Source of the DNA: Forficula auricularia
Lineage: Eukaryota; Arthropoda; Insecta; Dermaptera; Forficulidae
Length of the DNA stretch: 64,000 bases
NCBI GenBank assembly: GCA_024734495.1
Contig: JALMQS010000267.1
Coordinates: forward strand, 434,001 to 498,000
Direction: 5' to 3'
Under the pieces are notes generated by a model that searched no databases, had not been told where the DNA came from, and worked only from the letters and a program-made list of their open reading frames with translations. Shown here piece by piece: positions 45,709-56,149 of the stretch (its first letter is position 1; each line of letters begins with the position of its first letter). The position numbers and the translations under genes were made by a program.

Positions 45709-46365
45709 TTGGATGTTGATGAAAGCAGTCCACGGTGGTTGTAAAAAGGAAAAAAAAAAAAAAAAAAAAAGAACTTTGTATATAATTTTGTAAAAATTTT
45801 GGGACTGATAATGACCATATTTATAAATTTGTAAATAAATGTAATATAAATTTAAAAAAAAAACCAACAACTATACCGATATGCGCAACGATATTCTGCG
45901 CATCCAATGATTGGTGGGGACATGTTATACATTCATTCATTTATATATATCTCATTAACATATGGATCATCAATTGCTTTTTACTTTGTTTTCTATTCGA
46001 GATGAAAAAGAATTTTTATAATGTTTTTTTGGCATTGTCAAAGGAGACAGAAAGTAACTATTTTTTGAACTACTTTCATTGACTTTTTGTTGTAAGTAGA
46101 TTTATGATTATTATTTTTGTTTTGTGTATATTGTTTTTATATTATGAATGATTTGTGAAAATCCCAATACTAATTAATGTTCGTCTTCCCCTCAATTATA
46201 TAGACCCTGAAGAAGGAGAGAATAAATCTCCGAAACGTCGGTTTAACAAATAAATGTAAAATAATAAAACCTCTATAGTCTTATTTTTTACAACCACCGT
46301 GGACTGCTTTCATCAACATCCAATTGCATATTTATACCAGTCCGTCTCCTAAAGAAAATCTCTAT
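45709..46365 (+). mobile_element. PLE family B with inverted terminal stub
   Basis: 'tggatgttgatgaaagcag' to 'accgtgg...' (45711-45748) is repeated in reverse at 46287-46326. The plus-strand hammerhead-like string 'accctgaagaaggagag' ... 'ctccgaaacgtcgg' lies at 46203-46243. The 440-base interior is 3' untranslated-like with no frame. Inserted between 'gtttatatatata' sequences in X, which look like a target duplication. Confidence 0.65.
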
Positions 46366-46532
46366 CAAAGTTTATATATATATTTGTATATTTTTTTATT
46401 TTGAAGACGGCTCTAACGATTATGTTGAAACCAATTCTATTAACAAGTTTTAAGGATCAAAAAACGATTGGCTAGGTCTGGACCTCGACAAATTTCATAT
46501 TAATTGATCTTTCCTTAATTAAAGTAATTATT

Positions 46533-47175
46533 ACTACTTACTTACTACTTACTTCCGATGGCCAAATCGCCCTTGTAGAGCTTGAGCCTCTCGCGTGATG
46601 CCTCTCCATATTCCTCTATCCTGGGCCAATCCCTCCCATCCTGCCCCCACGTGAAGCTCTTGCAGATCTCTGACGACATTATCCAGCCATCTTTGTCTTG
46701 GTCTGCCTGGTGGTCTTCTTCCAGGCGGGTAGCTCTCGTGGAGGTTCTTTATGTCCCTGGTTTTCGGAGCACGAGCCACATGACCGGCCCATTCTAATCT
46801 TCTTTTCCTCACTACACTTGAGATATAAGGCTGCTTTGTCAAGTCTCTGACTTCTTCCTCGGATCTTCGTCTCCATTCACCAGAAGTTAGATCTTGAACA
46901 AGCCCACATATATTCCTGAGAACTTAGTTCTCGAAACTTATCAGTCTCCTCTGGTTAAGTAGCGTCATTGTCCACGACTCACAGCCATATATCACAACCG
47001 GTCTTATTAAGGTATTGTATATTTTTAATTTTATTTCTCGTGATAGAACTCTCATTCCGAAGTGAGTCCACTCAGACTTGCCAAAGCTCTATCACCCGCA
47101 TGTATCCGAGAGATTATTTCCCTGGTCTATTCTGGCATCCGACGTTACTATAGCGCCCAAATAAAATTAATTAGT
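46533..47175 (-). mobile_element. RTE-like non-LTR element, 5'-truncated
   Basis: Flanked by the perfect 12-base duplication aaagtaattatt (46521-46532, 47176-47187). The X copy at 34.2 kb has this 12-mer once, in the same context. The element's 3' end is a short 'taagtagtaagtaag' repeat, as in RTE elements, and the coding remnant is the C-terminal end of the ORF. Confidence 0.85.
46545..47165 (-). pseudogene. Non-LTR reverse transcriptase C-terminus, broken
   Basis: The upper part reads LKIYNTLIRPVVIYGCESWT, the block after the RT thumb that is shared by RTE-type and related elements. The intact 97-codon end (46549-46842) has RRLEWAGHVARAP, PPGRPRQRWLDNV and WEGLAQDRGIW. In-frame stops and frameshifts lie between about 46900 and 47110. 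The RT catalytic motifs and endonuclease are lost by 5' truncation. Non-functional. Confidence 0.8.
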
Positions 47176-47325
47176 AAAGTAATTATTGATTGATTAAAAT
47201 CTCAAAAAAAGTTTGTTTACATTTTTTTCAATTATCTTTTATTTATTAATTAATTTTTTAATTTTAAAACCCACTAATACTTTATAGCAAATAAAATTAT
47301 ATATTAAAAGTAATCAATTTAATTC

Positions 47326-47990
47326 TTTTTTTTTTTTTTTTTTTAATGCAATCGAATGCAAGAAGGGGTGCACCAGTAAAGATGTAGCCCCTATGGATCT
47401 CGAAAGACCCTTGCATTACCGAAGAGAAGGGAAAGTTGATTAAGTGAGAGGGTGTAGACGTAGGTGTCTATGCACCCTGGTTTTGAAGGTTTGAAGATCA
47501 TAGGTGCTTGGAAAGATAGAGGCCGGGAGAGAGTTCCAGTTCCTTGAAGTCATGGGGATATATGTATTGGCGAATGAAGTGGTCCGGCACTTTTCCAATT
47601 TGACCGCAAAAGAGTGTTGGGAGTCGGCAAAACGTGTGCTGCGTGCAAAGCATGCTTTGGGGGAATTATTGATTTTATCTCATCAGAGCACCTGCCGTGA
47701 TAGTATCTATAGAAAAGGGAAAGGGCAGAGACATCTCTTCGATGAGCCAGAGAGTCGGAGGGAGTCGGTGAGGGTAGAATCGTCAATTAGCCTGACGGCT
47801 CGTTTCTGAATTGCATCAAGGGTAGCAAGAGAATATTTTGAGGCTCATCTCCACAGATGAGAGCCGTATTCGATACAGGGGCGCGATTTGGGCCTTGTAG
47901 ATGGTGAGAAGTTGTGGGGCTTTGTAAAATCGCTTGGACCTGAATAAGAAGCCAATCTTCCTTGCATTCATTATAAAGCGAATTTTAAAT
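47326..47990 (-). pseudogene. Jockey/CR1-type RT C-terminus with poly-A
   Basis: Minus-strand remnants: MNARKIGFLFRSKRFYKAPQ, PYTIYKAQIAP-type block, LSLFYRYYHGRCSDEIKSII (47550-47786 open), HALHAAHVLPTPNT and then ASIFPSTYDLQTFK-type text. A poly-A tail follows (T run 47326-47345). These are the typical end of Jockey/CR1 clade ORF2. Several frameshifts and stops. A short relative lies at 30443-30560. Confidence 0.75.
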
Positions 47991-48419
47991 CCCATAAACA
48001 GTTCATAAGAAATATTATTATATACTAGAATTTGAAAATTTAATTAATTATAAAACTAGATAAATTGTTAATTAATTTAAAAAAATAATTATACGGAATT
48101 TATTTATATAGCTATATACACATAATCTGTGGGCCGCTAAAAGGCTAGAAATGCAAAAACTGGGTGCGGGGTGGGGGCGAGAGTGGAGGTGACGGTGGGG
48201 GAGATGTGGGGGGTGCAGTAGTGGAGGGTTACGGGGGGAAGTAGTTTCTGGGGTGGGACGGAATTGGGGTGAAATGGGGTTGGATGTGGGATGGAGGGGT
48301 GCATGAGGTGGGGGAGAAGTGGTAGGGTCTGGGGGCGAGGGGGGGGGTTCTTGGATTAATATATAGCCTTTAACTGAAGCAAAAAGTTACCGAGCATCGC
48401 TTGGTGGCCAGGTACTAAG

Positions 48420-49469
48420 TATATGTAAAAGTAAGATTTTGTCTGTACGTTGGTCCAAATCGCCTCAAATTTTGGATGCACATGTTTTTAAGCAAAGTTA
48501 TCAAAGAAAATATCTTCAAAATAATTCCTGTCTGTCTGTCCGCCCAATTTCCTTAAATTAAAACGGCTGGAGATATTCCTATGAAATTTTGTATTTGTAT
48601 TAGATGTCTTCTTACTTAAAATTTAAGCTATAGAAAATTTTAATATTTTGACCCCAAAGGGCGGTTTTGGAGGGTTTTGTGGGGGTCAATGGAAATTATA
48701 AAATAACATCTATATTATTAACTCTACGGCAAATTTTGTCAGAAGCAAAGTTGTAGAGGATGTGATTTCTGACAAATTGTGTTTAAAAAAATTCCTCAAG
48801 AATCCACACAAAAGAGGGGAGGCTCAAAAAATTAAAATTCTACCCCTTCAAACAAAGTCAAACAAAATTGATAATCTGTCGGCCTCCAGAAGACTAGAAA
48901 TGCAAAAACTAACCACCCTAAATGGGCGAGGGGGAGGCTCAAAGAATTAAAATTCCCTAACTCAACCAAAATTTGTATACATAATCTGAGGACCCCTAAG
49001 GAACTAAAAACTCAACAGGCAACCAACCAAAATGGGCGGAGGGCCACAAATTGTAATTCTCCAATCGGCTTCGTGGGGTTCGGAGGGGGACCAGAATTAG
49101 GGGAAGAGGAGATATTCCGGAGGACATGTATAGGGTTGGCGGGGTGAATGATGTTTGGAGATGGGTCTAGGGGGGAGGATAAGGTCGGAGGGATGGACGG
49201 AGATTAGAGGAGGCTAGCAGGAAACCCGCCTCGCCGTCCGAACCTCACCCTCACGAACCCGGGTGGAGGATTAAAATTTGTGGGACTCCACCCATTAGAA
49301 AGTACATAATATATCAATAGAAAAAGAATTAAACCTCCTCATGGGCTGCCAGGATTCGGATGATGATCAGAGTTGCGAGGGGGTCATTTATAGGGTTGGT
49401 GAAATGGAGGGGGATTCAAGGCAAGCGGACGAAGCCCTTTGGCTAGCAAGAAACCCGCTTCGCATCTAG
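48420..49469 (+). mobile_element. G-rich repeat with Helitron-like 3' end
   Basis: Opens with 'ttttgtctgtacgttggtcc' and (CTGT)n text, and has two G-rich sections. It ends 'aagaaacccgcttcgcatctag' before T, with an earlier related hairpin 'aggaaacccgcctcgcc' at 49221. A hairpin next to CTAG|T fits a Helitron end. No Rep/helicase; the 5' boundary is uncertain. Confidence 0.4.
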
Positions 49470-49696
49470 TATTGGGTAAAATAGAGTGTTTTGTAGGTAG
49501 GTCGGACCGGAGGACCGGAAACTTTGCTTAGTTACATATATGTAGATGACTTTAATCTTTGACCAATAAGATGGACGAATTCGAGAAATAGGGTATGGAA
49601 TTTTCAAATCTCAATTTAAGGAATAGTTATTTTGAAATATTTTTTTAAATTAAATTATAATAATTATATTAACAAAAGTGGTTGAATCAAAACAGT
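49470..49696. other. No gene seen
   Basis: Short AT-rich interval. 'aagtggttgaat' at its end reappears as 'agtggttgagt' after the tandem unit at 50461, a possible target duplication. Confidence 0.4.
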
Positions 49697-50460
49697 GTGT
49701 TAGTGGTGGGGGGTGTGCGCTATCGTGATAGCTTTGTGCGCCCCCATCAAGTCGATGGGGTCCTAACAATCTGTTGAGTGCAGGTTGTAGGTTGCGTGTT
49801 CATATAGGGTGTGTGCAGGGGAGGGGCTGCTGGTTGGCGTTTGGCCCCTCCAGATTCGAATGTCCGAATCCGTTCGCTACCTCAGTCGAATCGAGTCGCT
49901 TTAATTATAGCATGGGTGAATATATTTCACTCATGCAAAAGCGACTCAACGATCCGACTGAGTCATCTAGCGGCCGTGGCTCAAGGCTCGTCGCCATGCG
50001 CAAGAGCGGGCCGCTACACCACACCCTTTGTTTCTTGTGTGATTGCCGATTACCGACTAAGTCAGCCGGGCAAGGCTCTATCCACCTAGCTGGCGGGTCA
50101 AGAGGCTGCTTGCTTTGCAATCACGTCGGGGTCACCAGTGTTAGTGGTGGGGAGTGTGCGCTATCGTGATGCTTTGTGCGCCCCCCATCAAGTCGATGGG
50201 GTCCTAACAATCTGTTGAGTGCAGGTTGTAGGTTGCGTGTTCATATAGGGTGTGTGCAGGAGAGGGGCTGCTGGTTGGCGTTTGGCCCCTCCAGATTCGA
50301 ATGTCCGAATCCGTTCGCTACCTCAGTCGAATCGAGTCGCTTTAATTATAGCATGGGTGAATATATTTCACTCATGCAAAAGTGACTCAACGATCCGACT
50401 GAGTCATCTAGCGGCCGTGGCTCAAGGCTCGTCGCCATGCGCAAGAGCGGGCCGCTACAC
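49697..50460. repeat. GC-rich 441-base unit, 1.7 tandem copies
   Basis: Unit 1 49697-50137, unit 2 50138-50460, offset 441, nearly identical. Starts 'gtgttagtggtgggg' and includes 'caagtcgatggggtcctaa', 'ccctccagattcgaatgtcc' and a long hairpin (49881-49962, 50322-50403). The 131-, 92- and 90-codon frames are repeat-derived and not recognised. Probably a short retroposon or satellite-like element. Confidence 0.75.
49881..49962. other. 82-base hairpin (also 50322-50403)
   Basis: CTCAGTCG + AATC + GAGTCGCTTT pairs with AAGCGACTC + CGACTGAG. An inner stem GCATGGGTGAA/TTTCACTCATGC closes the loop. Present in both units. It could be a structural RNA or a pre-miRNA-like fold. Confidence 0.5.
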
Positions 50461-50768
50461 AGTGGTTGAGTACATAAACAATAATTATAAACAGATGATG
50501 TTCGGTCTTCCAGGTAAGTACTAAGTTATTAAGTATGGTAAATTAATAATGTACGAGTATATGTGGAAATATGTCAAAGCAAGCAAATGTAGAAAATAGT
50601 CAAATACTATAACCCCCCTACCCCCATTTGAGTATCTCTTCAAAGAGTTAATTGAGTTTGTAAGTAAACTAATCTCTTTCTCATCCATGGTAATAATTAA
50701 GCCCATCACCAAGCCATGCAGGATATATTATTATTTTTTAAATCCTTAATTGCACTTGGTGTTTTTGA

Positions 50769-50802
<34 letters not shown>

Positions 50803-51335
50803 AACGGATGATAAAGTTATTAGAAAGGAATTCTGATAATGGTTTTTATCTCTTGAACAAGTAGTCCATCAGATGGATGGTCCCAAGTGAAAGGGTCTTC
50901 TTCTGATTGTGATTGATGACAGGTGGTCAAGAGAGAGCTCAGCCATCAGTGCAACAAAGCAGCTCTCATTATTATCAACTTAAACTTCATTTTATTTTAT
51001 GGAACATTTCGGGATCTATTTCAAGGCATTTATTTCAATTTCTTTAATATTGTTAAAGAAGAGATGCTACTTCCTCTGTTTAAGATACCCGAGATCTTAA
51101 AACCAAAAACCTTTAGTGGTGGTGCTGCTTGCATTATACTGCAGTAAAATACTTTATAAATTTTATAAAGTTCTTGTATATATTGTATTAAATAGTTATT
51201 TGAGACAAATACTTTTACCTTGATAAATAGCTTTAATTTAAGTATTTTTATTGTTTGAATGGACAAAAACTTTTTGACTTTTTTGGTGAATAGATTTATT
51301 TATTTATAAGATTCTTGCAAAATGACTTATGTAGA
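50461..51335. other. Family X end fragment, (AC)n, no secure gene
   Basis: 50495-50517 ends 'gttcggtcttccaggta', the module-1 end of family X. (AC)n at 50771-50800. The 74-codon plus frame at 50923 is unsupported. Confidence 0.45.
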
Positions 51336-51344
51336 ATTTAATTT

Positions 51345-51600
51345 AATAAATTTAGGGTTTATTTAGTCATACAAATTAAGCATATAGAGTAATTTCAGTT
51401 AATTAACACTATTTATTTAATAGATTTACTAGACAGTTTCGGTCAACACTGGTAGACCATCTTCAGTAGTACCTAATCATCATATAACAATCGATCATCA
51501 ACCCTTGACCGAAACTATCTAGTAAATCTATTAAATAAATAGTGTTAATTATTAGTTTAATTTGTGTGACTAAATAAACCCTAAAATTTATATAATTAGA
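51345..51600. mobile_element. Inverted pair of PLE-like ends (family D)
   Basis: Arms 'tttagggtttatttagtca' ... 'tagatttactagacagtttc' and their reverse (51515-51595) face each other. The minus strand at 51432-51466 reads CTGAAGA + T, GGTC/GACC helix II, GAAAC, T, GTC, a hammerhead-like core. No body. Confidence 0.65.
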
Positions 51601-53010
51601 TTTAGTTATTTATTTTTTTATATTAGACAGATACAATTTTCCCTAAAAAAATTTTATGGAAAATAAAACACCCTACTCCCTTCCACGGCCTTCCCGTGAA
51701 AAAAAAAATCAAACAAGAAAAAATCTCTGCTTTAAATATTAATGAAAATACTTTTTTGAAACTTTTAATTGCTCTATTGTTCATGTTTATTGTACTACAA
51801 ATATAACAACATTTTTGTTTTATTCTTCTACCCTTAGGGGAAATGAGTGTGGAATTTTGAATTCAAATCTCTTTTAAAATGACCTGCGAATGAAACAATA
51901 AGCTCCCCAATGAATTCAAGCTGCAAAGTGCAACAACAACAACAACACTTTGGACACGCTTGTTTCCTCTGCGTATAACATCTTTATGAACAACGACAAG
52001 TGTGTGTGTGTGCGTGTGTAAGCTAATTAGGGTAGCGTTGTCGGAATCCTGGTATCCCGGAGGTGTCGCGCAATCTGTTCCCGAATGCCTGGCCAGTCAG
52101 CCAGGATGAAAAGGGAGATGCAAGGGTTGTTAATTAATTAGCTGTTGTTACCCTTTAGAGGAACATAACGGGTCCGCTTGAAAAGGAAATCGGCCAGATG
52201 ATATGTTAGGGGCTTTAACTTGAGCGCCCGCGCAGTTAAAGTTGTTCAGGAAACCCAAGAAGGGTTCATTCTCATCAACATCATTTGCTCTCGGTTTAAT
52301 TTATTCAATTAAATCCACTCTCGCTATTACTCTAAGATTTAAAGCGAGCTCTAGATCAAGACCAATAATATTATACAATATTATTATTAACAAACATTAG
52401 GCGTTTCTCAAAATTAAACACTATATTATATAAGCGAAGTTGAAAGGAAAACTTTTAGTTATAGATTTTAACGTTGATTTTGTATATTAAGTTTGTTTAT
52501 TGTAATTAATTCTAACGATTTTCGAATTATGACGCAATTTAATAATCTTTTAATTGTTATCTATTAAACAAAATGGAATTATATTAACGAACACACATAA
52601 TAAATAGAGAAGAGAATTTCTAGATAATAAAGAGAAACAAATAGGTTGCAGTGGGTATAGTGATGATGGATGTTTGATTTTGACTATGGATATGAGGCTT
52701 GGATCTGAGGTGACGTGGGTTTGCTCTTATAGCAATGTTTTGCTTAGATTCTATTTAGGTAGTCTCTCTCTCAATGCTTGTTGCTGAAATTGATGGAATT
52801 TTAAATAAGCTACGTTACTGAATTTAAGTAAAAAAAAATGAATTTAAAGAATAAAACAAAAAGGATGGATGTGTGGTTTTCAATAATAATAAAGTTTTTT
52901 TAGAGAATTATTTAAATTTTAACTATGTGAATTTATTTTTCTTTTATCATCATTGAAGTGAACAGAAATAAAATGGGTTGTTTAAGAAAATTTATGTGAA
53001 GATGTTACAT
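51601..53010. other. Mostly single-copy; balanced-GC island 51960-52330
   Basis: The island contains 'gccagtcagccagg', 'ttaattaattag' (homeodomain-type), 'cgcccgcgcagttaaag' and no repeat match. No usable frame. Flanks are AT-rich. Candidate conserved non-coding DNA. Confidence 0.35.
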
Positions 53011-53039
53011 TCCTTATGGACCAAATGTATAGTATAATA

Positions 53040-53205
53040 GGATAACTCTTCCTTCCGTCACCTTGACTCCGATTTGTACTTCAGGCACCAATAAGTGGAT
53101 ATATAGGTGCACTCGAAAGGAATTCTCGGTGCCTGGTATGGCCGGTGTTGAAAAGGTTCCAATTTTCACGTTTGCTTCTCTTCTGGTGGCAAGTTGGCTC
53201 CAATT
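53040..53205 (-). CDS. Possible isolated coding exon, uncertain
   Basis: A minus-strand open frame (103 codons with flanks, 53014-53322) includes a compositionally distinct block reading EANVKIGTFSTPAIPGTENS and LYIHLLVPEVQIGVKVTEG, with protein-like codon choice. 'gccaccag' precedes it and 'tcaaggtgacg' (a donor-like AAG|GTGACG) falls inside. No family is recognised. It may be decayed repeat sequence: 'tctcggtgcctgg' resembles the family X 3' end. Confidence 0.2.
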
Positions 53206-53322
53206 AATATATATATATATAGTGAGTGCCTCGGACATAGATATATGAATGGAATGGTCTCTGGTTAGAATGATAATTCGAGATACTGTATAGAGATATC
53301 TAGAAAGATATAGTGAGAGCAT

Positions 53323-53890
53323 AGGTTCAGAGAGCTCGACAGGGTTGATAGAGTTAGAAAGCTCTGTGTAGAAAGGGTTGATGATGTTAGAGAGCTCTCA
53401 TTAGAGTGTCTATCCTCGAGTCCTTTTGTTTTGTGTCCGGTTCACAAATTCCTTCTTCCCCTATCCGTCTGTTCATTTTCAAGTATTGATTTTTTTTTTA
53501 AGTAAAATTATAAATTGTTATTTATTTTTCCTCTGAAATTAAAGGGATTATTAGATAATTCTTAAAGATTCACTCAAAGCAATGCATTAATTCTCAATTT
53601 CTATTTAAATTTAAATTTGAAGTTATTTTTAATGTTGAAATTTGCTAAATAATTTATATATAGACTAACCTTTATTTTAAATGATTTTAATATTGAACTG
53701 ATCTATTTAATAATTTATATAGATTTAAGTCAAAAAAATTTAATAAAAGCTAAAAAGTGCAATAAAAATATTATTTCGACCCTTATGTACTAATTTGTCC
53801 TTTTGCAATTTCATTATTTGGGTATACCGTTGTAAGGTTGTCCTCTGCTTGATTCAAATAAAAATACCAATATATATATATATATATATA
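53323..53890. other. No gene; GAGCTC-rich degenerate repeat
   Basis: 53320-53410 repeats 'agagagctc' and 'agggttgat' loosely. AT-rich thereafter, ending in (TA)n at 53870-53893. Confidence 0.4.
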
Positions 53891-53894
53891 TACA

Positions 53895-55030
53895 TGGGGA
53901 TTTCCAAACCAAATCTGACGGTTTAAAAAATTTAATTTTTGATTTCATTCATTTTTTGACATTTTTTATTATCCATCAAAAAATTCTTCCTAGTAAATTT
54001 TGAAATTTTTTGATCTCCGATTTAAAAGATATCGAATTTCGGTTTTTTCGCTCATAACTTCTTCAAAAATGGTCCAAATTCAATTTTTTTTTTTAATTTT
54101 TTTTTACCTTACCTACTTTTTAGAAAAAATACAAAAATATGTTTTTAAAGCATTTTGACCCGCGATAGTTAATATAATCAATAATTTCTCATGTTAATTC
54201 TACATATTGGAAAATTCTTTTATAATTTTTTGAAAAGGAAAAATAAATTGAGGATCCGACTGGATTCGAGCCCGTGTCTCTCTCCTTTACGCAAAGAGCG
54301 GCTATATTTTTATATGCGATTTTTGAGTTTGAAAATTTTAATCTTGTTTTTTAAACTGCGTATCCATTTTTCGATTTTTTGATAATTTTTTATTTTAAGC
54401 TTTTATTCATTCTACAAATTGTAAGACTGGGTTTGATATTGGTCCTAAATAAATAAATTCATATGTTATTACTTTATTTCAAAAAACTAAAATAGGAATT
54501 ATTTATTTCAAACACCTGTTAACGATAAAAATGTATAAAAGTCAATTCAAAGTAACCAAAAAAAGAGAACTCAATACCAAAAAGTGGTTTTAATAATGGT
54601 TGATAGCGAATATAATTTTTTCGAAATTTTCAAAAATGGGGAAAAAATAGTAATTATCAACCCCAGTCCCACTATCAACCTGGTCTTAAAATTTCTTGAA
54701 TGAATAGAAGTTTAAAATAAAAAATTATCAAAAAATGGAATAATACATACAGTTTCAAAAACAAGATTCAAATTTTCAAAATCATAAATCGCATATAAAA
54801 ACACTTTAAATAATGAATTTTTTCTAAAAAGTAAGAATATAAAAAAAAAAAAAATGAATTAGAACCATTTTTGAAGAAGTTATAAGCGAAAAATCGAAAT
54901 TCGATATCTTTTAAACCGGTGATCAAAAAAATTTCAAAATTTACCAAGAAGAGTTTTTTGATGGGTACTAAAAAATGTCAAAAAATGAAGGAAATTTTCT
55001 AAACCGTCTGATTTATCGTGGAACCGTCCA
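53895..55030. mobile_element. Foldback element W, copy 2
   Basis: 'ccaaatctgacggttt' ... 'aaaccgtctgatttatcg' ends and internal 'cataacttcttcaaaaatgg' against 'ccatttttgaagaagttat' match 35027-35890, with a longer middle. 54255-54300 in the loop ('ctggattcgagcccgtgtc') is a short GC-richer insert. Confidence 0.75.
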
Positions 55031-55087
55031 ATTTGTCGTGGATATGCGTATACATATATATATATATATAACTTATTATTTGTTTGA

Positions 55088-55122
55088 GACTATAGTTTTG
55101 AAGGCTCAGCCTTCATCATCAG
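55088..55122 (-). ncRNA. Hammerhead-type motif, separate PLE lineage
   Basis: CTGATGA + T, GAAGGC/GCCTTC helix II with a TGA loop, then AAAAC-TATA-GTC. The first G of GAAA is A, likely inactivating. The flanking sequence differs from family A, so this is another lineage with the same layout. Confidence 0.55.
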
Positions 55123-55130
55123 TATTTTTA

Positions 55131-55860
55131 ATTAAAAATATTTTATCTATTATTTCTAATGGGGTCAGTATCCAGTTTAGGGTTGTCAACATTATCCACC
55201 ATTGCTGACCCGGAGGAATATAAATTAAAAATGTATTCGTGTGGAACGTTGTCGGGGAAGGACCGGGGTGGGATTGACCCCCTCCCGAGGCAAGAAATTT
55301 TTTGAAAATTTTGTATTTTAAAGAAGAATTTAAGGCGCTTTAAAATAAATCCTCAATTTGAATATATTAGAAGTACATCTAACTTCGTTCAAAATGATAG
55401 AATAAAAAGGCTTGTGGTTTGAAATACGAAGTCATTTGCTGGTTGTGAGTGTACTGGGGGGTAGGTAGGGTATATAGGGGTGGGAAGGGGGGTATAGCCT
55501 CGGGAAATCGGCCCTCATTTCTGATCATAATCGTTCTGCCCAAGCAATTATTGACTTAATCCCTAGCTCTTCTCTCTCTGATGATGGTCAACTTTCAAAC
55601 TACTTGCTGATAGAACTTTACTTTTCCCGAACAAAGTTACAAAACCAGAGAGAGAGGGATTTTTATCCCGGGATAATTCACAATAGGCCCGGGCTGGAAA
55701 GAGTAGTGGAGGGGATTATTCGATAAATGACACTCCAGGGGATTAGGAAAACTTAATGATAATGAGAGGAATAAAAATTAGCCCTTCACACACACTTAAT
55801 TTTACCTTACGCCCTGATCATATTCGTTTTTTTTTAATAAAATTATTATTATTATTATTA
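55131..55860. other. No gene seen
   Basis: Single-copy mixture with G-rich patches (55440-55500). No recognised repeat. It ends in (ATT)n adjoining the PLE. Confidence 0.35.
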
Positions 55861-55964
55861 AATTGAAAGTTTTTGCCGAGAGTAGCAGAATTTTTATATA
55901 TTGAAGGAGACAATAAAAGAGTGTGTCTTCTGCTGGAATTATAAATTTTATTTATTTATAACGA

Positions 55965-55999
55965 GACTATAGTTTCGAGGGCTTTGCCCTCTTCATCAG
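55965..55999 (-). ncRNA. Hammerhead-type ribozyme, PLE A left arm
   Basis: CTGATGA + A, GAGGGC-AAA-GCCCTC, GAAAC-TATA-GTC on the minus strand, an exact mirror of 58710-58744. It lies 3' of the GIY-YIG coding region, in the PLE terminal repeat. Confidence 0.7.
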
Positions 56000-56149
56000 T
56001 CTATTACAATGTATTCACAGGAATTAATTTATGAATGAAAGTATTACATTTTTCATGTGTTAAGGTTATAAATTACATAGAGTGGGCAAGTTAAGAATTG
56101 ACACTTATACTTGTTTTATTATTTTGACTGTAGTTGGCGTTCGTGAAGT

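Larger units (their letters stand above)
45668..48416 (+). mobile_element. Family X long form split by three insertions
   Basis: Pieces 45668-45708, 46366-46532, 47176-47325 and 48000-48416 follow the order of the 33594-34842 copy (reverse strand). A PLE B element, an RTE-type element and a Jockey/CR1-type element fill the gaps between them. The last piece has the G-rich run 48160-48345 and the 3' hairpin 'accgagcatcgcttggt' ending near 'ccaggta'. Confidence 0.65.

Noticed and set aside
47504..47809. 101-codon plus-strand frame
   Set aside because: Antisense of the Jockey/CR1-type remnant, which reads as protein on the minus strand.
49774..50524. 131-, 92-, 90- and 69-codon frames
   Set aside because: They repeat with the 441-base tandem unit and show no known domain.
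53110..53150. 'ggaattctcggtgcc' resembles a small-RNA sequencing adapter with one base missing
   Set aside because: Imperfect match in continuous genomic context and also explainable by similarity to the family X end; not evidence of contamination.
54255..54300. tRNA-like 'ggattcgagcccgtgtc'
   Set aside because: Only a B-box-like string; no A box or folding partner within tRNA distance.
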